Positions 50,634 through 58,566 of a DNA stretch of 64,000 nt are shown piece by piece (within the stretch, counting starts at the first letter, position 1; the number at the start of each line of letters is the position of its first letter). The DNA is taken from NCBI GenBank assembly GCA_015059405.1, contig SVAL01000007.1:1-64000 (forward strand), given 5' to 3'. The translations under genes were made by a program, and so were the position numbers. The notes beneath the pieces were generated by a model. It was given only the letters and a program-made list of their open reading frames with translations, made no database searches and had not been told where the DNA came from. The DNA is from Bacillota bacterium (lineage in GTDB: Bacteria; Bacillota_I; Bacilli_A; RF39; UBA660).

Positions 50634-51276
50634 TTTTCTTACCTGCTTTTATTACTTTCTTTTGAAGATGTTTTAATTGTTTTACTTTTAATTCATCTAT
50701 ATTACTTAAATTAATTCCTTCTTCATATAATTTTTCAGAATAAGGAACTAAATCTGTTGGATATTCACACCTAACTGGATTCATAGTATTTGTATTTTTA
50801 TTTTTAGGTAAATATTTATCTACTTCACTTTTTATTACTTCATCTACTTGATTTTTATGTTCAATAATCCAAGAAACTAAGTTCATTTCTTTCTTTAATT
50901 TATATGGGAAATAACATTGACCAAAATAAATACCTGCACCTAATAACCAACATGTTCCTGCAAACCAATGACCAACTGTATATTGTAATAAAGTATTGGT
51001 TCCATATAAAAATAATAGTGATCCTTGCCAACGTATTCTACTATCAATTTTAGGTTCTAGCTTGTCTTGCATTTCTTGTAATTGTTCTTTTTGTTTTGAT
51101 TCTAATTCAGCTTCTGTATTTTCGTTTAATGCTTCAGTATGATGCCAACCAGACATATAAACTATTTCTGCGAATTTATGTTCTTTATTTATTCTATAAC
51201 TTTCAATATAATCACTTGTATCCATATAGCTACCAATAACACCATATTTACTTGCTATTCTACTATAATTTTTCAT
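50626..51276 (-). CDS. Two-helix membrane protein, paralog of previous gene, 216 aa
   Basis: Two hydrophobic segments (SLLFLYGTNTLLQYTVGHWF and WLLGAGIYFGQCYF, near residues 90-130) and a YEEGINLSNIDELKVKQL C-terminal motif match its neighbour. It starts behind a GGGGGG ribosome binding site at 51286-51281. The two may form a heteromer. No family recognised. Confidence 0.65.
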   Translation of the reverse strand: MKNYSRIASKYGVIGSYMDTSDYIESYRINKEHKFAEIVYMSGWHHTEALNENTEAELESKQKEQLQEMQDKLEPKIDSRIRWQGSLLFLYGTNTLLQYTVGHWFAGTCWLLGAGIYFGQCYFPYKLKKEMNLVSWIIEHKNQVDEVIKSEVDKYLPKNKNTNTMNPVRCEYPTDLVPYSEKLYEEGINLSNIDELKVKQLKHLQKKVIKAGKKNV

Positions 51277-51296
51277 TTTACCCCCCTAATACTAAT

Positions 51297-51818
51297 TTAT
51301 TTTCTTCCTGATTTTGAAACTCTTTCTTCCATTATCTCTCTTGATATATCTTCGCTAAGTGGATGAGTTCTTTTATGCTCTTCAATATAATCTTGAGCGC
51401 TCATTCCACGACGATTAGCTTCAGCAACAGCATATACCATACTTGCTGTATCAAAATCTTTAACACCTTTTGTTACCATTTCGTGTAGTGTAGAAGATGG
51501 AATTTTAAAATGAGCTTCAGCTTCGCGATAAGTCATACCCTCATTTATTATCTTCATTGCTACTTCAAGTGCTTGTTCTTCTGTCCAAGTTGGTCCTCTT
51601 TTTCCTGTGTGTCCACCTTTAATAGTTCCTGCTTTAATATTACCAGTTTTCTTTTCTTGAACTAATTTAAAAGTCTCTGGTGCTAATTCTTCTAATTTTT
51701 TTAGATGTAATTGTAGAGTTCGTTTACTAATATGTAAGTCACTACTTGCTTGTTCTATAGTTACATCATTTTTTAAATAATATTCTGCTTCTTTAATTAT
51801 TTCTTCTTTTGTTGCCAT
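51297..51818 (-). CDS. SpoIIID-like DNA-binding protein with two HTH units
   Basis: The 173-residue protein has an N-terminal helix-turn-helix like the SpoIIID family (TIEQASSDLHISKRTLQLHLKKL, then LAPETFKLVQEKK and GNIKAGTIKGG) and a second helix-turn-helix (MTYREAEAHFKIPSSTLHEMV, near residue 100). SpoIIID is a mother-cell sporulation regulator; this one is twice as long. The ATG at 51818 (GGTGAATAAT before it) overlaps the lepA end closely. A sporulation role is inferred, not shown. Confidence 0.75.
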   Translation of the reverse strand: MATKEEIIKEAEYYLKNDVTIEQASSDLHISKRTLQLHLKKLEELAPETFKLVQEKKTGNIKAGTIKGGHTGKRGPTWTEEQALEVAMKIINEGMTYREAEAHFKIPSSTLHEMVTKGVKDFDTASMVYAVAEANRRGMSAQDYIEEHKRTHPLSEDISREIMEERVSKSGRK

Positions 51819-51819
51819 A

Positions 51820-53619
51820 TTATTCACCATCCATACTCAATACACTCATAAATGCTTCTTGTGGAAGTTCTACACTACCAATTTGTTTCATTTTCTTTTT
51901 ACCTTCTTTTTGTTTTTCTAGAAGTTTTCTTTTTCTTGTAATATCTCCACCATAACATTTAGCAAGTACATCTTTTCTTAATGCTTTTACAGTAGATCTT
52001 GCAATTATTTTATTTCCTAGTGCTGCTTGAATTGGTACTTCAAACATTTGACGAGGAATTGCATCTTTTAAATGTTCTACAACACTTTTACCACGATTAT
52101 ATGCAAAGTCTTTATGAACAATAACACTTAATGCATCAATTACATCTCCATTTAATAGAATATCCATCTTACATAAATTACTTGTTTTATATCCAATAAG
52201 TTCATAGTCAAACGATGCATATCCTTTTGTATATGATTTTAATTTATCGAAAAAATCATATACAATTTCTGAAAGAGGCAATTCGTAATGAATATTTACT
52301 CTTGTTACATCAATATATTCCATACTGATATAATTACCTCTTTTTTCTTGACATAGTTCCATAATAGGACCGATATATTCAATTGGAGTAAAAATATTAG
52401 TTTTGATATATGGTTCGCGTACTTCTTTTATTTTTGTTTGCTCTGGCATCTTAGTTGGAGCATCTATTAGTTCTACTTCGCCATTTGTTAATACAGCTTC
52501 ATATACAACAGATGGTGCTGTTGTAATAATATCAATATTAAATTCACGTGTAATTCTTTCTTTTATGATATCCATATGTAAAAGACCTAAAAATCCACAT
52601 CTAAATCCAAATCCTAAAGCTGTTGATGTTTCTGGTTCAAATATTAAAGATGCATCATTTAATTTTAATTTATTTAATGCTTCTCTTAAATCTTCAAAGC
52701 GATTTGATTCTATTGGGAATAACCCACAAAATACCATTGATTTCATTGGTTGATATCCAGGTAAACTAACACTTGCTGGATTTTTAGCGTTAGTAATAGT
52801 ATCTCCTACTTTAATATCAGATATATTTTTAATACTAGCAGCAATTGATCCTACTTCTCCTGCTAAAAGTTCTTGTTTTTTTTCTTCTTTTGGTGTATTA
52901 ACCATAAGTTCCACTACTTCATATTCAGCGTTTGTTTCCATCATACGAATAGTATCTCCTACTTTTATTTTACCATTTACAACCCTGTTTGAAATAATAA
53001 CTCCACGATAACTGTCAAAAATACTATCAAAAATTAATGCTTGTAATGGTGCATTTCGATCACCTTTTGGAGCTGGTATTACTTCAACAATACGATCAAC
53101 TAATTCTTTTATACCAACACCAGTTTTAGCACTTGTAAGAATTATTTCATCATCAGTAAATCCTAACAAATCATGTAATTCCTTTTTTACTTTAGGAATG
53201 TCTGCACTTGGTAAATCTATTTTATTTATTACTGGAATAATTGTTAAATCATTTTCCATTGCTAAATATAGGTTTGCTAAAGTTTGAGCTTCAATTCCTT
53301 GAGCTGCATCTACTACTAAAATTGCTCCTTCACAGGCTGCTAGACTTCTACTTACTTCATAAGTAAAGTCGACATGACCAGGAGTATCTATTAAATTTAA
53401 ATTATATTCTTCGCCATTATAATTATATGTTAGTGCCGCTGTATTTAATTTTATTGTTATTCCTCTTTCTCTTTCAAGATCCATACTATCTAAAAATTGT
53501 GCTTTTGCTTCTCTTTTTGTAACAGCATTAGTTACTTCTAAAATACGATCAGCAAGGGTACTTTTACCATGATCAATATGGGCTATTATTGAGAAATTTC
53601 TTATATGAGATAAATCCAT
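51820..53619 (-). CDS. lepA: Elongation factor 4 (LepA)
   Basis: LepA is a ribosome-bound GTPase involved in translation initiation and elongation control. The 599-residue protein shows G1 [19 protein letters not shown]3 DTPGHVDF, and G4 NKIDLP, then the elongation-factor-G-like domains and the LepA C-terminal domain ending [20 protein letters not shown]. The start at 53619 is supported by AAGGTGATGTAT. It has an extended -10 promoter (53637-53642). Confidence 0.98.
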   Translation of the reverse strand: MDLSHIRNFSIIAHIDHGKSTLADRILEVTNAVTKREAKAQFLDSMDLERERGITIKLNTAALTYNYNGEEYNLNLIDTPGHVDFTYEVSRSLAACEGAILVVDAAQGIEAQTLANLYLAMENDLTIIPVINKIDLPSADIPKVKKELHDLLGFTDDEIILTSAKTGVGIKELVDRIVEVIPAPKGDRNAPLQALIFDSIFDSYRGVIISNRVVNGKIKVGDTIRMMETNAEYEVVELMVNTPKEEKKQELLAGEVGSIAASIKNISDIKVGDTITNAKNPASVSLPGYQPMKSMVFCGLFPIESNRFEDLREALNKLKLNDASLIFEPETSTALGFGFRCGFLGLLHMDIIKERITREFNIDIITTAPSVVYEAVLTNGEVELIDAPTKMPEQTKIKEVREPYIKTNIFTPIEYIGPIMELCQEKRGNYISMEYIDVTRVNIHYELPLSEIVYDFFDKLKSYTKGYASFDYELIGYKTSNLCKMDILLNGDVIDALSVIVHKDFAYNRGKSVVEHLKDAIPRQMFEVPIQAALGNKIIARSTVKALRKDVLAKCYGGDITRKRKLLEKQKEGKKKMKQIGSVELPQEAFMSVLSMDGE

Positions 53620-53636
53620 ATACATCACCTTGCTCT

Positions 53637-53665
53637 ATTATATCAAAACTCTTAATACTTGATAA
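53637..53665 (-). promoter_or_regulatory. Promoter of lepA
   Basis: TTATCA (53665-53660), 17-base spacer ending TGA, TATAAT (53642-53637) on the minus strand. The -35 is weak but the extended -10 is good. An inverted repeat (TTAATACTT / AAGTATTAA) overlaps the -35 side. Confidence 0.6.
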
Positions 53666-53690
53666 GTATAAAGTATTAAAATAAATAAAA

Positions 53691-53710
53691 AAAGTAGATA
53701 AATCTACTTT
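53691..53710 (-). terminator. Terminator after the 186-aa gene
   Basis: Stem AAAGTAGAT / ATCTACTTT with a 2-base loop, followed by TTTTATTTATTT on the minus strand, adjacent to the stop at 53709. Confidence 0.8.
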
Positions 53711-54269
53711 AATTTGCTAATATTCTTATTTTTGGTGCGTTTGCTTCGTTAGCTATTCTTGTTACAGCTTTATCATTTGTAGTTTGTAATACATTCATAG
53801 CTTGTTCCGCCAACTCAAGTTTTGTTTTTTTAGATGTAGTTGTTGTTAAGTCTTGGTTAAATGCATTCCATCCTTTAGCAATACTACATAGTTCATCACA
53901 CGCATATTCTCTTTGACATTTAGTAAGTGTTTTTAAATATACTTTTTTTACAATTGCTACATATAATTCAACAGCTGAAGGAGTAAAATTATCTACGTTT
54001 ATCATAGTATTTATATGATTTCCACGCATAAGTGCATCTATTTGTTTTAATGTAGAAAAATCTTGTTCTCTAATTAAATGTGATAGTTCTTCTAATCTTT
54101 TAGTTTCTTCAAATGATTCTTGAATAGATTTTTTTATTCTACTTATTCTACCATTTCTAATAATAGCTTGTCCCTTAGCGATAGATCTTTCTAAATCTTC
54201 TCTTGATATACCTAAAATTCTTTCTTTTAATTCTTCATCAGAATGCATTCTTTTTATTATAAATTCCAT
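53709..54269 (-). CDS. Hypothetical protein with a consensus promoter, 186 aa
   Basis: I do not recognise this helical protein. The sequence is rich in Arg, Lys, Glu and Leu; it has a segment ERSIAKGQAIIRNGRISRI near residue 27 and RGNHINTMINVDNFTPSAVE near residue 82, with two Cys pairs (CQREYACDELC). No membrane helix. Its promoter is the closest to consensus in the window (TTGACA-17-TGCTATAAT) and its ribosome binding site AAAGGGGG is strong, so it is probably well expressed. It is monocistronic between terminators. Confidence 0.6.
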   Translation of the reverse strand: MEFIIKRMHSDEELKERILGISREDLERSIAKGQAIIRNGRISRIKKSIQESFEETKRLEELSHLIREQDFSTLKQIDALMRGNHINTMINVDNFTPSAVELYVAIVKKVYLKTLTKCQREYACDELCSIAKGWNAFNQDLTTTTSKKTKLELAEQAMNVLQTTNDKAVTRIANEANAPKIRILAN

Positions 54270-54297
54270 ATTAATCCCCCTTTGTCACATGTTGCTA

Positions 54298-54326
54298 ATT
54301 ATAGCATTTTTCATATTTTTTGTCAA
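54298..54326 (-). promoter_or_regulatory. Consensus sigma-A promoter of the 186-aa gene
   Basis: Perfect TTGACA (54326-54321), 17-base spacer ending TGC, perfect TATAAT (54303-54298), with extended TG. This is an unusually strong match. Confidence 0.85.
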
Positions 54327-54330
54327 TTTA

Positions 54331-54350
54331 AAAGGCATTTACATGCCTTT
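54331..54350 (-). terminator. Hairpin at the end of the recO operon
   Basis: Stem AAAGGCAT / ATGCCTTT with a 4-base loop just at the recO stop; the T run is short (TTAAATT), so termination may be partial. Confidence 0.5.
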
Positions 54351-55083
54351 AGTTATTAAAAGTTTTTAAAAATGATTTACTCTTTAAATATAATCCTGAG
54401 TATAAATCATAATATTCATCTAAGAATTCACTTATTTCTTTTACTGTTTGAATAGATAAGTCTAACTTAGTTATTTTAGATATATCTACATAATTAAACA
54501 TTCTTATTACTTTAATTGCTTTTTCACTTACTATTTTTTCGTTAGTATAGCATTCTCTACAAACGAATCCACCACTCTTACTACTAAGAGTTACTATTTC
54601 TGTTTGGTTACCACAAATGTTACAACCATCAACATTTAGGCCAATTCCTAAATAATCTAAATATTTCAATTCAATTATATTAGTAATAATTAGTGGATCA
54701 AAACCATCTTCTATTTTATTTAATCCCTCTATTAATAAATTATATATTTCAGTACTGGGATTTTGTTTATATGTTTGTTGAGAGAGTTCAATTAGATATG
54801 TAGCATAGCTAATTTTAATTATATCTGTCATGATATTTTTATAGTATCTTTTTAAATCAACACTAATTAAGGTAGATAAACCATTATCTTTATAGTAGAC
54901 ATTAAAATCTCCATAAATAAGTTTGGTGCTTACTGTCCTTAGGTTACTTTTTACTTTACGACATCCTTTAGACATTACACCAATTATGCCATAGTCTTTT
55001 GTAAGTATATTTAATATTTTACTAGACTCACTATAATTAGTATCACCTATTACTATTCCTTCTATTTTCTTTATCTCTGGCAC
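54349..55083 (-). CDS. recO: DNA repair protein RecO
   Basis: RecO helps load RecA onto SSB-coated DNA. The 244-residue protein has an OB-fold start (IEGIVIGDTNYSESSKILNILTKDYGIIGVMSKGCRK), a helical middle, and the zinc finger CNICG...CRECY near residue 155. The GTG at 55083 is favoured because AGAAGGTGAATC lies upstream; an alternative GTG is at 55092. It overlaps the small yqzL gene by 41-50 bases, as in other Bacillota. Confidence 0.94.
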   Translation of the reverse strand: MPEIKKIEGIVIGDTNYSESSKILNILTKDYGIIGVMSKGCRKVKSNLRTVSTKLIYGDFNVYYKDNGLSTLISVDLKRYYKNIMTDIIKISYATYLIELSQQTYKQNPSTEIYNLLIEGLNKIEDGFDPLIITNIIELKYLDYLGIGLNVDGCNICGNQTEIVTLSSKSGGFVCRECYTNEKIVSEKAIKVIRMFNYVDISKITKLDLSIQTVKEISEFLDEYYDLYSGLYLKSKSFLKTFNN

Positions 55084-55177
55084 TTGATTCACCTTCTATT
55101 TTTTTGGCCATTAAATAATATTTAATATCCCCTGTTTGTTTAAAAAGATTCCATACAATTTCATAATTATCATTCAT
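55043..55177 (-). CDS. yqzL: YqzL-like small protein, 44 aa
   Basis: This short frame (ATG 55177 to TGA 55043) has an AGGTGATATA ribosome binding site and lies between era and recO, exactly where B. subtilis has yqzL. It contains VWNLFKQTGDIKYYLMAKKI, similar to the W-x-x-F-x-x-TG-x-x-x-x-Y pattern of that family. Function unknown. It was easy to miss because it overlaps recO. Confidence 0.75.
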   Translation of the reverse strand: MNDNYEIVWNLFKQTGDIKYYLMAKKIEGESSARDKENRRNSNR

Positions 55178-55231
55178 ATTTATATCACCTATTATATATT
55201 GATGATAAAAATATTTATTTATTCATATATT

Positions 55232-55426
55232 TTAATCAAGTATCATTATTAATAAAACTAATAGTAAAATAATTCCTATTATTACAACTACAATATTACT
55301 TGATTTATTTAGTTCTTCTTTGTCGTGATAAATATTATATTGTGTACCATATTTTTTACGTTGTTCATCAGAATTAACTTGATTATTATTTACATTATTT
55401 TGATTGTTATCGTTCATAAAATACAC
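55232..55426 (-). CDS. Small tail-anchored membrane protein, 64 aa
   Basis: The protein has an Asn/Gln-rich N-terminus (NDNNQNNVNNNQVNSDEQ) and a single C-terminal membrane helix (NIVVVIIGIILLLVLLIMIL), the layout of a tail-anchored protein. It follows era by 12 bases. Function unknown. AAGAGGTGTA precedes the ATG. Confidence 0.7.
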   Translation of the reverse strand: MYFMNDNNQNNVNNNQVNSDEQRKKYGTQYNIYHDKEELNKSSNIVVVIIGIILLLVLLIMILD

Positions 55427-55438
55427 CTCTTATATTAT

Positions 55439-56323
55439 TTAGTCTATTTCTTTTAGTCCAAATTCTATTAAATATTTATCTTTATCACGCCAATCTTCAA
55501 TTGTTTTAACGTGTGTTTCTAAGAAAACTTGTTTACCTAGGAATTCTTCGATGTCTTGTCTTGCTTGTATTCCTATTTCTTTTAACATTCTTCCTTGTTT
55601 ACCTATAATTATCTTTTTTAAATTATCTCTATCTACAATTATTAATACACTTATTTCAATTATATTACCTGTATCTTCATAAGATTCAACCATACAGTTT
55701 ACTGTATGTGGCACTTCTTTATTAGTTAAATGAAGAATTTTTTCTCTTACAAATTCTGCGATTAGGAAATTACGACTAACATTGGTAATAATTTCATCAT
55801 CATAATATTTAACATCATCATTTAAATATTTTTTTATTGTATTAATTAAATCAACTACATTATCCCCCTTCAAAGCTGATACTGGAATTATTTCTTTAAA
55901 ATCATGTAGTTTATTTAATTCAGTAATAATTTCAAATAGTTCTTCCTTTTTTATACGATCAACTTTATTTAGAATTAGAAATGTTGGTTTATTTTCTTGT
56001 TTTATCTTTTCTAATATAAATTGATCTCCTTTACCAAAACCTTTTTCTACATCAACTAAAAATAATAATAAATCAACATCTTCTGTCATCATATATGCTT
56101 TTTGATTTAAATATGTTCCTAGTTTATTTTGTGGTTTATGTATCCCTGGTGTATCAATGAAAACAATTTGTGAATCATCATCATTATATATACCTTGGAT
56201 TATATTTCTAGTTGTACCACTAACGTTACTAGTAATGGCAATTTTTCTTTCTAATAAGCTATTTAACAAAGTTGATTTACCTACGTTAGGTCTTCCAACT
56301 ATACTAACAAAACCACTTTTCAT
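55439..56323 (-). CDS. era: GTPase Era
   Basis: Era binds 16S rRNA and helps 30S assembly. The 294-residue protein has G1 GRPNVGKSTLLN, G2 TSNVSGTTRN, G3 DTPGIHK, G4 NKVD, and a C-terminal KH domain with IIGKQGRMLKEIG. Standard length. It lies between the degenerate cytidine-deaminase-like gene and the tail-anchored gene in the conserved order. Confidence 0.97.
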   Translation of the reverse strand: MKSGFVSIVGRPNVGKSTLLNSLLERKIAITSNVSGTTRNIIQGIYNDDDSQIVFIDTPGIHKPQNKLGTYLNQKAYMMTEDVDLLLFLVDVEKGFGKGDQFILEKIKQENKPTFLILNKVDRIKKEELFEIITELNKLHDFKEIIPVSALKGDNVVDLINTIKKYLNDDVKYYDDEIITNVSRNFLIAEFVREKILHLTNKEVPHTVNCMVESYEDTGNIIEISVLIIVDRDNLKKIIIGKQGRMLKEIGIQARQDIEEFLGKQVFLETHVKTIEDWRDKDKYLIEFGLKEID

Positions 56324-56332
56324 AAAAACCTC

Positions 56333-56722
56333 CTAATAGTTGAATATAGATGAGTAAAGATTTGCAACTTCTAGTGTTACTCCTTGTCCAAATAAATTCA
56401 TACAAACAACTTCTTTATTGTCTTCAAAGAATTCGCAAATTACTGCTCTATCTAAATATTTTAAGTCGGAAATACTTGCACTTCCTACCATCAAATATAT
56501 TTTTTCAAAATCTCCTTTTTTGTATCCGGATGTTACTGCTTGACCAATTGCAGATTGTTCAGCATAGATAGCATCTCTGAATACTGAATTTTTTACATTT
56601 ACTCCAAAAAATTCGGTACCATCTTTCATAACTACTATTGATGAAAAGTGAAGTGAGTCACTAGGTACACAGCAATTTTGTAGTAATTTTATCAATTTTT
56701 TTCTATATTTTTCATTATCCAT
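56333..56722 (-). CDS. Cytidine-deaminase-like protein lacking zinc ligands
   Basis: The 129-residue protein is clearly related to the cytidine deaminase at 56732 (SSIVVMKDGTEFFGVNVKNSVFRDAIYAEQSAIGQAVTSGYKKGDF). However, the zinc-binding Cys of the CAEx motif is Tyr (YAEQSA) and the PCxxC pair is replaced by DLKYLDR. Deaminase activity is therefore unlikely. It may bind a nucleoside or the active paralog. It lies 9 bases after that gene and 9 before era. Confidence 0.85.
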   Translation of the reverse strand: MDNEKYRKKLIKLLQNCCVPSDSLHFSSIVVMKDGTEFFGVNVKNSVFRDAIYAEQSAIGQAVTSGYKKGDFEKIYLMVGSASISDLKYLDRAVICEFFEDNKEVVCMNLFGQGVTLEVANLYSSIFNY

Positions 56723-56731
56723 AATACACCT

Positions 56732-57118
56732 CTATACTAAATCACTTTCATCAAAAGGTGATGGACATAGTTGTCTAACTGTAAATACTTTTTTTTCGCC
56801 TGTAGTACTATAACAAATAATAGGACTATCTGGTGAAAATAGTTCGTTAATTACTTGTCTACATAAAAAACAAGGAGTAGATACAGTTTGTCCATCTGTG
56901 ATTACATATAAAAGAGCAAAATCTCCTTTACCATAACCAGCACTACATGCAGCAGCTATTGCATTTTGCTCTGCACACATTCCATCTCTAAATGATGGAT
57001 TTTCAACATTTACCCCCGGAAATCCTTTACCATCTTTTGTAACAACGATTGACGCTGTACGATAATTTGTTAAAGGAACATAACTGTTTTCTTGTAACTT
57101 TCGTAATTTTTCAAACAT
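56732..57118 (-). CDS. cdd: Cytidine deaminase
   Basis: Cytidine deaminase converts cytidine and deoxycytidine to uridine forms. The 128-residue zinc enzyme has NYRTASIVVTKDGKGFPGVNVEN, CAEQNAIAAACSAGYGKGDF (catalytic Glu with first zinc ligand) and PCFLCRQVI (other two ligands). It is in the conserved dgkA-cdd-era order. Confidence 0.95.
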   Translation of the reverse strand: MFEKLRKLQENSYVPLTNYRTASIVVTKDGKGFPGVNVENPSFRDGMCAEQNAIAAACSAGYGKGDFALLYVITDGQTVSTPCFLCRQVINELFSPDSPIICYSTTGEKKVFTVRQLCPSPFDESDLV

Positions 57119-57126
57119 ATTTCCTC

Positions 57127-57525
57127 CTATATTAGACCAATAAATACTAATGCTTTTGGTAATAATATTATTAATCCAATGATAGCGGCTGTTATTGCCA
57201 TTACTAAGACTGCCCCTGATGCAGTATCTTTTGCTATTTTAGCAAGTGGATCATATTTTGGTTGTACTAAATCAACTACTACTTCAACAACAGTATTGAT
57301 TAATTCTAGTGCAATAACTAATCCAATTAATAATATACATATAGCCCATTCAATTATACTTACTCCTAAAATGAAGCAAACAACAAAAACTACAACTGCA
57401 GCTAAGAAATGAAGTCTTAAATTAATTTCTGAATTATAAGTATAATTTATTCCTTCAAGAGCATTTTTTAAAGTTCCTTTTACGGTCTTTTTTTCATGTT
57501 TATATCTTCTAGCGAACAATTTCAT
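57127..57525 (-). CDS. dgkA: Undecaprenol/diacylglycerol kinase (DgkA-type)
   Basis: The 132-residue membrane protein has three hydrophobic helices and the family motif ALELINTVVEVVVDLVQPKYDPLAKIAKDTASGAVLV. In Bacillus this enzyme phosphorylates undecaprenol to recycle the lipid carrier. Its ATG overlaps the ybeY stop by 17 bases. Confidence 0.94.
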   Translation of the reverse strand: MKLFARRYKHEKKTVKGTLKNALEGINYTYNSEINLRLHFLAAVVVFVVCFILGVSIIEWAICILLIGLVIALELINTVVEVVVDLVQPKYDPLAKIAKDTASGAVLVMAITAAIIGLIILLPKALVFIGLI

Positions 57526-57955
57526 AACGTGATAATACCTCCTCTTGTTTCTTAAACATTATTTCTTCATCTTCTTTTTCCATGTGATCATATCCTAATA
57601 GATGTAAGAATCCATGAATAGCAAGAAAAGATAATTCTCTTTTAAAAGAGTGATTATATTCTTTAGCCTGACTTCTTGCTTTTTCTACAGAAATATAAAT
57701 ATCTCCTAATACTCTAATTTCTTCTAAATTAAATGTTTTATCATCTTCTAAAGCAAAGGAAATAACATCTGTTTCACGATCAATATTTCTATATTCTCTG
57801 TTTAAAACTCTTATTCTATCATTATCTATAATTATAACATTAAATAAGATATTATCAAGTCCTTCATCTTTACTAACATTTATTAAAAGAGTCTTTAATT
57901 CTTCTAATTCTTTTTCTAAATCTTCATTTGTTTCATTAAAAATTTCTATTTCCAT
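57509..57955 (-). CDS. ybeY: Endoribonuclease YbeY
   Basis: YbeY processes rRNA and is needed for ribosome quality control. The 148-residue protein has LNREYRNIDRETDVISFAL and the zinc motif HGFLHLLGYDHMEKEDEEIM with three His. Conserved position before dgkA; the phoH and yqfF genes that often precede it are absent here. Confidence 0.95.
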   Translation of the reverse strand: MEIEIFNETNEDLEKELEELKTLLINVSKDEGLDNILFNVIIIDNDRIRVLNREYRNIDRETDVISFALEDDKTFNLEEIRVLGDIYISVEKARSQAKEYNHSFKRELSFLAIHGFLHLLGYDHMEKEDEEIMFKKQEEVLSRYEIVR

Positions 57956-57956
57956 A

Positions 57957-58562
57957 TTACCTCCACGTTACTATTAATACTGTTACTATTAATACTATAA
58001 TCGTTAATAAATTTAAACATATTTCTTTTTTAAAGAAAGGAAATATTTGTCCTATTTTATAAATAATCATATATATAAAGTATCCTATCATACCACCAAC
58101 AACATTTAATAAAATATCATCTACATCAAATACTCTTCCAATTGCTAGTTGTGTTACTTCTATTGAAATAGATGCTGCTAGTATTAATATAAAGGCTTTA
58201 ATTGGATTTTTTAACTCGATATAAAATGATGCAAAAAATCCATATGGCACAAATAATAGGACATTTCCAATTATATTTTTAAAAAATAATCTACTACCAA
58301 CATCATATCTAAATATTTCACTAAATAATCGCAAATTATTACCATCACTAGTATTTAAATCTTTTGCTGTTACTAGTTGAAAGACACATAATATATACAA
58401 CATAAAACATAGATATAAAACTTCTTTATAGAATACAAATTCATCTCGATGTTTTAATAAATAACCAATTCTTATTGTTACTACTAAAACTACAGCGATT
58501 AAAAGAGTTGGCCACGTCATACTCAGTATTTCGTATACAGTTGTATCTATAACACTTCTCAT
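57957..58562 (-). CDS. VanZ-like membrane protein
   Basis: The 201-residue protein has about six membrane helices and the VanZ-like pattern: LFFKNIIGNVLLFVPYGFF, EVTQLAIGRVFDVDDILLNVVGGMIGYFIY. VanZ-like proteins are linked to teicoplanin resistance in some bacteria, but the domain is widespread with unknown roles. It lies between yqfD and ybeY, where many Bacillota carry phoH and yqfF. Confidence 0.87.
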   Translation of the reverse strand: MRSVIDTTVYEILSMTWPTLLIAVVLVVTIRIGYLLKHRDEFVFYKEVLYLCFMLYILCVFQLVTAKDLNTSDGNNLRLFSEIFRYDVGSRLFFKNIIGNVLLFVPYGFFASFYIELKNPIKAFILILAASISIEVTQLAIGRVFDVDDILLNVVGGMIGYFIYMIIYKIGQIFPFFKKEICLNLLTIIVLIVTVLIVTWR

Positions 58563-58566
58563 AACA

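Noticed and set aside
51281-51286. C6/G6 tract as a phase-variation site
   Set aside because: It is simply the strong Shine-Dalgarno sequence for the gene starting at 51276, and six bases is short for slippage.
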